Positions 57,771 through 64,000 of a stretch of 64,000 nucleotides of DNA are shown here, in pieces (positions within the stretch are counted from its first letter, which is position 1; the number at the start of each line of letters is the position of its first letter). The notes under the pieces were generated by a model. The model made no database searches. It saw nothing but the letters and a program-made list of their open reading frames with translations, and was not told the DNA's origin. Made by a program: the position numbers and the translations under genes. The stretch comes from Rana temporaria (taxonomy: Eukaryota; Chordata; Amphibia; Anura; Ranidae), in the NCBI RefSeq assembly GCF_905171775.1, contig NC_053494.1, positions 194,587,044 to 194,651,043 of the forward strand, read 5' to 3'.

Positions 57771-58790
57771 TTAACCACTTCAGCCCCGGAGGATTTGGCT
57801 GCCAAATGACCGGGCTACTTTTTTGCGATTTGGCACTGCGTCGCTTTAACTGACAATTGCGCGGTCATGTGACGTGGCTCCCAAACAAAATTGACGTTCT
57901 TTTTTCCCACAAATAGAGCTTTCTTTTGGTGGTATTTGATCACCTCTGCGGTTTTTATCTTTTGCGCTATAAACAAGAATAGAGCGACAATTTAAAAAAA
58001 AAAAATCTATATTTTTTACATTTTGCTATAATAAATATCCCCAAAAAATATATATTTATTTTTTCCTCACTTTAGGCCGATATGTATTCTTCTACATATT
58101 TTTGGTAAAAAAAAAAATTGCAATAACCGTCTATTGATTGGTTTGCGCAAAAGTTATAGCGTCTACAAAATAAGGGATAGTTTTTTATGAAACAAAACAA
58201 AACAGTTTTATGGCATTTGTATTAATATATATTTTTTTTACTAGTAATGGCGACTATCAGCGAGTTTTTTTTTCAAATATTTTATTGCTACCACCAAGGG
58301 CAAGTCCAGATTCTCATACCAGTCATATATAAACAATAACATAACAGATATGATCACAAATCAATAATCATTAATCACAAGATAATAATCATATCCTTCA
58401 TAGCAACCTCCATACACCCCTGTGCGATCAGCGATTTTTATCATGACTGACATGGCGGACACATTCGACACTTTTGACGCTATTTTGGGCCCATTCACAT
58501 TTATACAGCGATCAGTGCTATAAAAATGCACTGATTATTGTAAAAATTACACTATCGGGCGAGGAAGGGGTTAGGTTTTCTAGGGAGTGATTCTAACTGT
58601 GCGGGGGCTTACTGTGACACAACACTAACCGCGATGAGAGGGAGCAGACGATCAGTGTCGTGTCACTAGGCAGAGAAGGGAGATGCCTTGTTTACACAGG
58701 CATCTACCCGTAGCGTAAATATACGTTACATTGCACAGCCGTGCCATTCTGCCGACGTAAAAGTACAGGAGGCGGTCGGCAAGCAGTTAA
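57771..58790 (+). mobile_element. TTAA/CCACTT-family element, full length, interrupted
   Basis: Starts TTAACCACTTCAGCCCCGG and ends GGCAAGCAGTTAA. The block order is that of 12465-13470: GCGATTTGGCACTGCGTCG, TGACGTGGCTCCCAAAC, TTTCTTTTGGTGGTATTTG, GGTTTGCGCAAAAGTTATAG and AATGGCGACTATCAGCGA, then an insertion at 58264-58426, then GCGGACACATTCGACAC and GCCGTGCCATTCTGCCGAC. Confidence 0.85.
58264..58426 (-). mobile_element. Short poly-A retroinsertion with 8-bp TSD
   Basis: Flanked by ATCAGCGA (58256-58263 and 58427-58434), one copy of which belongs to the host element. The minus strand ends with AATAAAATATTTG followed by an A-run, so it is a poly-A-tailed, 5'-truncated insertion of about 163 bp. 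Source unknown. Confidence 0.82.
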
Positions 58791-59596
58791 AAATGCCCGT
58801 TTATGTTGTTATATAATGATGGCATTGTATTATCCTTGCATTTTTGTTGCTCTTTTACACCAATTTTTCTTGTAAGCTTGATATACGGAACTGTTTTCCA
58901 TTGTATTTCCGATTCACCGTAGGGTTTTGTGTCTGAATAATAAATAAAAGAACACAGCACAATTGTCTGCAAAGGATTTTGTGGAGATGCTGTAAAGAGT
59001 TCTATATAAAAATAACCTCACCGAACAATACTTTTATCTACCTTAAGTTCATATATTGTAAGAAGTACTGAGTGACACAAAAGTAAAAAAGATGAATTAA
59101 CTTGGAAGCCTTCAAGTGGTCTCTGATATTCTACTTATGATACACGGTGCCCTTAAGGTTAAACTAAATGACAGTTTTATAAAATAAAATGTAGAGCCTC
59201 AACCAAAAGCCGCTGCTTTTGTAACTCTTGGGTGAGGCAACATCAACCCAGAAGGTTGAACATTTCAACATTTTTGCTCTCTTTTTTTTTTTTCTAAATG
59301 GCCATAAAATTTGAAATGAAAGAAAACTATTTATAACTCTATCTTTATATAGAAGCAACAATTTACATTTCACAGGACAGTTATGGCAGGTTCATTCTTA
59401 TCTGTCCCTGCCCTGGAGGAATTTCAAATTTAACAGATTCTACCAATACAGGCATTTCGGTAAGAATTCTTTGGCCTTAACAGGATTTACTTGGAAAGTG
59501 GAGGAAAACTCACACAAACAAGCATTTAAAATCTATGCAAATGCTCTGGGTCATAAGCAGGGTGGATATAAATCAATGTTTTTTTTTTTTTGTTTT
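58791..59596. other. Unique DNA, no gene seen
   Basis: AT-rich, with no ends or coding signature. Confidence 0.45.
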
Positions 59597-60328
59597 GGGG
59601 CAAATCCACAAAGATCTGCCCCGGCGCATCGTATCTGAGATACGCTACGCCGCCGTACCTTACCTGGCTTTGGTTCGAATCCATAAAGATTTTGCGCCGT
59701 AAGTTACGGCGGCGTAGTGTATCTCAAGCGGCGTAACGGCGCGGAATTCAAGTTGGGCGGGTAGGGGGCGTGTTTCATTTAAATGAAGCGCATCCCCGCG
59801 CCGAACGAACTGCGCATGCGCCGTCCATAATTTTCCCGCCGTGCATTGCGCGAAATGACGTCGCAAGGACGTCATTGTTTTGACTTGGATGTAAATTATG
59901 TCCATCCCGCGATTCACGGACGACTTACGCAAACAAAAAAAAAGTTCAAATTAAACGCGGGAACGACGGCCATACTTAACATGGCAAGTCTAACTATACG
60001 CCACGAAACAGCAGCTTTAACTATACGCCGGAAAAAGCCGACTAGAGACGACCTAAAAGAATGCGACGGCCGCTTGTACGTTCGTGGATCGTCGGAAATA
60101 GCTAATTTGCATACTCGATGAGGAAAACGTTGAGAACTCCACCCAGCGGACGCCGAAGAATTGCATCTTAGATCCGAAGCCGTACGAAGCCGTATGCCTA
60201 TCGGATCTAACCCAGATGCCGTCGTATCTTGTTTTGAGGATTCAAAACAAAGATACGATGCAGGAAATTTGAAAGTATGCCGGCGTATCAGTAGATACGC
60301 CGGCGTACTCTCTCTGTGAATCTGCCAC
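59597..60328. mobile_element. Harbinger-like MITE (GGGCCAGATTC family), diverged
   Basis: Ends GGGGCAAATCCACA and TGTGAATCTGCCAC, TTT on both sides. The interior is collinear with 2949-3659 (GCCGCCGTACCTTACCTGG near 59649, GCCATACTTAACATGGCAAG near 59970, CGCCGGCGTACT at the right). The left terminus is more diverged than in other copies. Confidence 0.8.
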
Positions 60329-60545
60329 TTTTGTTTTTAATGATTTTTTGTATTTAAATTGGATTTTTTTTTTATTTAAATCGATTTCTTTGATTTTTAT
60401 CAAATTTCACAGGAGCACCCCACATCCTTCAAGCGCCTCTGGGTCCCACGGGCCATACCGTTACAATCACCATTTTTTTTTTTTTAGATATAAGGGGGGG
60501 GGGGGGGGCGGGTTCCCACTGGCCACAAATGTACTGTAGGGAGCA
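60329..60545. repeat. AT-rich low-complexity DNA and G-run
   Basis: ATTTAAAT words flank the preceding MITE on both sides, so it probably split an older AT-rich repeat. A G-run lies at 60496-60508. Confidence 0.55.
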
Positions 60546-61866
60546 ATTTTTCCAGTGGACATCACGCTAATGTATGGTGAGCTGTAGATATAGTAATTCT
60601 TATTAAGAGGTTCCCTGAGACTAGAAAGTTATTTTAATGGTTTCTCAATCTTAAAAAATGTTGAGAAATGCTGTGCTAGATTATACATGCCTGTCAGTTA
60701 CCATTAGGTTAGCATGACTTGAGTACCCAATTTTTTGTCAGCATGGAGGGGAAGGGATGAAATAATGGGAAGAAGTGTAGGAAAGCAGAAAGAAAGGTAA
60801 TTAATTATAACTCATGATTTATCAAGCAGAAAATCTTAGAAATCTGAACGTGCTCTTACTGTCACTTACTGGAAAGTCATCACTGGTGGCTTTCTGGTAG
60901 TGTTGTTGATTCTTGGTTATCACTGCGTGACGGAGAAATCACTCAAGTTGTTCCTCCTTCTCCAAATTAGTCTTCTTAAATTGTCATTACTCAATAGCTG
61001 TCTGGCTCTGTTTTCACAATGCATTTTAACTGAGTGTTATGTGTCTCATATGTCATAATAATGCAGCTTTCTCCCCTTTTCTATTGATGAGGATCCCCAA
61101 GTGACCAATGATTTATATGCCTGAGATGTTTTACTAACAGACAGTTGGGCTATCAGTATGATATGAGGTTGAATAGTAATACAGTTATATTACTGCATCT
61201 GTCTAATGCTGGCAATTACACACTGTAAAGCAGAATCCTCCACATTCATCCTGAAACGTCTATCAAAGCTGACCTTATCTTGTCTGCTTGAATATTATCA
61301 GTAGCATATGCGTCTACCCTTTTACATGATAATGCATCAAGCTGTTCTCTTCAGAAGCGCTACACTTTCAAACGCACTCTATCTAACAAGTCTCTTTAAT
61401 GGAAAGAGAGAGTGAGAAAAAAAAAATCTGCCTAAAATTATTCCGCTGTTACTTTTTCACACGCGCTGATGTTTTGTGATGTAAGCAGCTGTCCAAAATC
61501 CTCTAATCTTAAATTATCCCGTAATCATAAAAATCGACTATAATCATAAAAGAATATATTTTGGTGTGCCGTTCCATCATTTGCATGCTGGAATGGAGGA
61601 GCAGTGCCATTTTAGCTTTATTGATTTCCATTGGGGATCCACTGCTAGATTGAAATTGCTAGCGCATTCTACAATAAAAAGGAGAAACACGTTTTGGTCA
61701 TTATATTACAGTTACGGGTGTGTTAGACAGAGGCCTGGTGTTTGCAACTGCAAAATAGCTTAATAAACAAGAGAGATGGTTTTATAAAGCAGATGTGGAG
61801 CAGAGCTGTAAAACCAATACAAAATGGTGATTATCGTGGGGGGATACTGGTCCACTGTGCTCTATA
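60546..61866. other. Unique DNA, candidate regulatory content
   Basis: No gene. The part 61190-61700 has an octamer ATTTGCAT (61579-61586), GGAATG (61590-61595), and several TAATC/TAATCATAAA words, without repeat features. Confidence 0.45.
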
Positions 61867-61874
61867 ATATGAAC

Positions 61875-62614
61875 TAGACATGTGCATTAGTTTCCGTCCG
61901 ATTTTCAGGGATTTTCGCGTTGGTTTTTACAAACGATAACGAATGTGCAGAATCCGAAATCTGAAAGATCCGACATAAAAAAACGCTTTATTTTCGTTTC
62001 ATTGTGACAACAGTTCGATATAGTCAGAAGATTCGACATGATGGTGACAATAGCGATCTGTGTCTATCGAACCTGCGGTTAAATGTGCCTAACCTAACTC
62101 TATTAGTCCAAGATTATTCGAATAGAGAGAAAAGATTCAACATTATAGAGACGTGAAGATTCGACATAGAGAGAAAAGATTCAACATTATAGAGACGTGA
62201 AGATTCGGCCAAGTAGCTAAAAACATACGATCGCCACAAACGGACATTTATGATGAAATGCCCAGCCCATAGGCTATAGAAGAATTATATTGTTGGCTGA
62301 CGTAATAATAATTTACAAATATAATTATTACTAGTGTCATACAACATTAGAATTCTACTATAGCTTGTGGGCGGAGCATTCAATTGCGGTGTCGTACAGT
62401 TTAGCAGCTTCGTTGAATCTTCTTAGAACATCCGACGGACACCATACGCCTTCAATTGACAGATTTGACCTTAATTAATTCAGATTTTCGGACGAATGCA
62501 TTTTTTTAATGAAACAAAATAAATAAAAACGAATTTCGGGGAGTAACTAAATAAATGTATTTTTCGGACGAAAACAAAACTCCGAAACAAAATATTTCAG
62601 TGTGCACATGTCTA
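61875..62614 (-). mobile_element. hAT MITE, TAGACATGTGCA family, copy 2
   Basis: Ends TAGACATGTGCA and GTGCACATGTCTA with a perfect 8-bp duplication ATATGAAC (61867-61874, 62615-62622). It is inverted relative to 17711-18398 (shared words GGAGTAACTAAATAAATG, GGACACCATACGCCTTC and CCTAACCTAACTCTATTAG). The middle differs, and a 46-bp unit containing GAAAAGATTCAACATTATAG is duplicated near 62128-62210. Confidence 0.9.
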
Positions 62615-62639
62615 ATATGAACTGAAAAATAGTATATAT

Positions 62640-62720
62640 GTTTATTCATATTTATTTCAGGTACTTATATAGCGCTGTCAATACAGCGCTTTACATATAC
62701 ATTGTACATTCACATCTATC
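62640..62720. repeat. LINE-tail-like fragment
   Basis: TACTTATATAGCGCTGTCAA and CAGCGCTTTACATATAC resemble the ACTTATATAGCGCT tail of the L2 copy at 28496-28559. It is short, so the assignment is weak. Confidence 0.4.
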
Positions 62721-62754
62721 CACACAAGACAAAATAAATTCATGCAAAATTTCT

Positions 62755-62870
62755 GTGCCAGCTTTTTATTTTATTTTTTATTTTTTTATCATTAATCCTT
62801 TTATTCAGTTTCAAAGAAAAAAATAAATACAAAACAGAGCCTAATGGGCATACCCAGTTAATAATTAAAC
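62755..62870 (-). repeat. T-rich tract, possible poly-A retro tail
   Basis: The minus strand ends with repeated AATAAA-type words and A-runs, like the borders of 37686-38223 and 58264-58426. No target duplication was found. Confidence 0.3.
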
Positions 62871-64000
62871 ACCTTTATTTTATCTTATATGGAGACTTGA
62901 TTCATTCGCTCAAGCCTGCCACTGGGGTAAACGGTCAAGAGGCTGTGTAGAACCCCACTACACATCCACACCTGCGCCAGCCCCCATTTCTAGATGTAGC
63001 ACATTCTTCTCTACTAAATTCTTCCCTTATTATTTCTCCTCTCATTTAAAACCAAAGGTGCAAAAGTTTAGCCCTTTCCCTTTCCACCCCTCTCTTTCCC
63101 CTCATCCCCCATTTTCCCCTAGGCTACATTTTTTATTTTCTGTATTATTAATTGTCAATTACCCCAGTTGACCTATGACGCCAGCTTCTTATTTTAACCC
63201 ATATATAAGGATTGTCCAAGTCAAAAAATTGAGAGGGAAATCAATAAAAAGGTATACATTTTATTATAGCATAATTAAAATTACATATAAACAACATACA
63301 CGCAACACCCTGTATGGACACAGTTACCAGTTACCCAATAATGCAGTTACAGAGGGCTGGATCTAATCTAAAAATGTCTGATCCAGTAATGCCTCCAAAA
63401 ACTTGCTTGTCAACGTGTTTCACTAAAATATTAGCTTCCTCAGGACAAATACTGGATAGGTGCTGGTATATTTAAAAACAAAAGAATACATGTATAAGTA
63501 TTTAGTGTAGTACATATCTATATACGTATAACTATGGTTGTTACAGTATTTCTCCATACATATACACATAGACCAATTACATATTTAACCCATTTCCCAC
63601 CCAGCCTTGGCATCCCATTTACTGGGATATTGCACCTAAGGGTGGGAAGGTCTGTCTGATCATGTAACCGCTGTGATTGGCTGTCACAGTTGTCACATGA
63701 CTGAGAACTTCCAGTTCCCCACCATTTTTAGAGACCACTGAAGACAAAGGAAGGGGAGATCCCTAGTGCCGCACATCCACAGAATCCTATAAGGGTGAGA
63801 GTGGCAACCTCAGCCTGGTCAACCACCAGGCTACGCCTCCAACATGTTTTGCTCTGCCCTCCAGAGCTTAGTCATAAGTACAGTGTGTGGGCATTCAAGC
63901 CTGTCCTCTTTAGCACTGTACATGGGCAGCAACAGGTTAAATTAAAACTGTGCTATGCCCATTCTGAACAATGTAACAGGTTTGCTTTAAAGCTGGCCAC
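62871..64000. other. Unclassified DNA with two fold-back cores
   Basis: In reverse, GTCCTGAGGAAGCTAATA...GAAACACGTTGAC (63405-63450) and ATGACTAAGCTCTGGAGGG...AAACATGTTGGAG (63838-63885) match the recurring core, suggesting one or two half-elements. No gene is seen up to the window end. Confidence 0.45.

Overview
This window looks like intergenic or intronic DNA from a large, repeat-rich vertebrate genome, most likely an anuran amphibian and probably a ranid-type frog. That assignment is inference. It rests on the dominant repeats: TTAA-flanked MITEs like the T2/Kolobok MITEs known from Xenopus, CR1/L2-type LINE fragments, Tc1-like transposons with frog- and fish-type termini, and very abundant MITEs with GTACACACGA-type ends. 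I found no host protein-coding exon, tRNA, rRNA, CRISPR array or virus-like gag/pol/env gene. Every coding stretch I can recognise is a decayed transposase or LINE reverse transcriptase.

Layout. 1-7.5 kb: truncated elements, then a nested stack (2448-3728) and a tandem duplication (4824-6660), each built around MITEs, then a 3-bp-TSD Harbinger-like element. 8.4-16 kb: a GC-rich hAT-like segment with a minisatellite, two inverted-repeat elements, and several copies of a roughly 1 kb TTAA/CCACTT family. 16.3 kb: two head-to-head mariner transposase fragments. 17.1-21.3 kb: one Tc1-like transposon split by a roughly 2.8 kb hAT-like element that itself carries at least four more insertions. 21.8-26.9 kb: Tigger-like, TTAA and L2 elements. 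28.5-29.6 kb: an L2 fragment interrupted by an opposite-strand CR1-type LINE. 31.3 kb: a hAT with a perfect 8-bp TSD. 34.1-35.2 kb: a TA-flanked element with a 21-bp minisatellite. 36-38 kb: a LINE relic, then a TTAA element carrying a poly-A retroinsertion. 40.4 and 55.5 kb: two more dead Tc1-like transposons. 46.3-48.2 and 52.6-53.2 kb: two more tandem duplications containing or joined by MITEs. 53.2-55.0 kb: the longest LINE relic. 57-62.6 kb: further MITEs, including a second copy of the hAT MITE seen at 17.7 kb.

Unique stretches (for example 26.9-28.5, 29.6-31.3, 38.3-39.2, 48.2-49.3, 50.5-51.4 and 60.5-61.9 kb) are AT-rich and hold no recognisable gene. Some are dense in homeodomain, POU, RFX or nuclear-receptor-like words and could be conserved regulatory DNA, but this cannot be shown from one sequence.

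The main value of the window is its transposon stratigraphy. Exact target-site duplications let many unclassified elements be placed in a superfamily (8 bp for hAT, TTAA for Kolobok/piggyBac, TA for Tc1/mariner, 3 bp for Harbinger-like), and nested insertions give a relative age order. I did not find a convincing new multi-gene system. The best candidates for undescribed biology are the MITE-associated tandem duplications and a sequence core (CCTGAnGAAGC ... GAAACnyGTTG) that recurs in otherwise unrelated fold-back elements.
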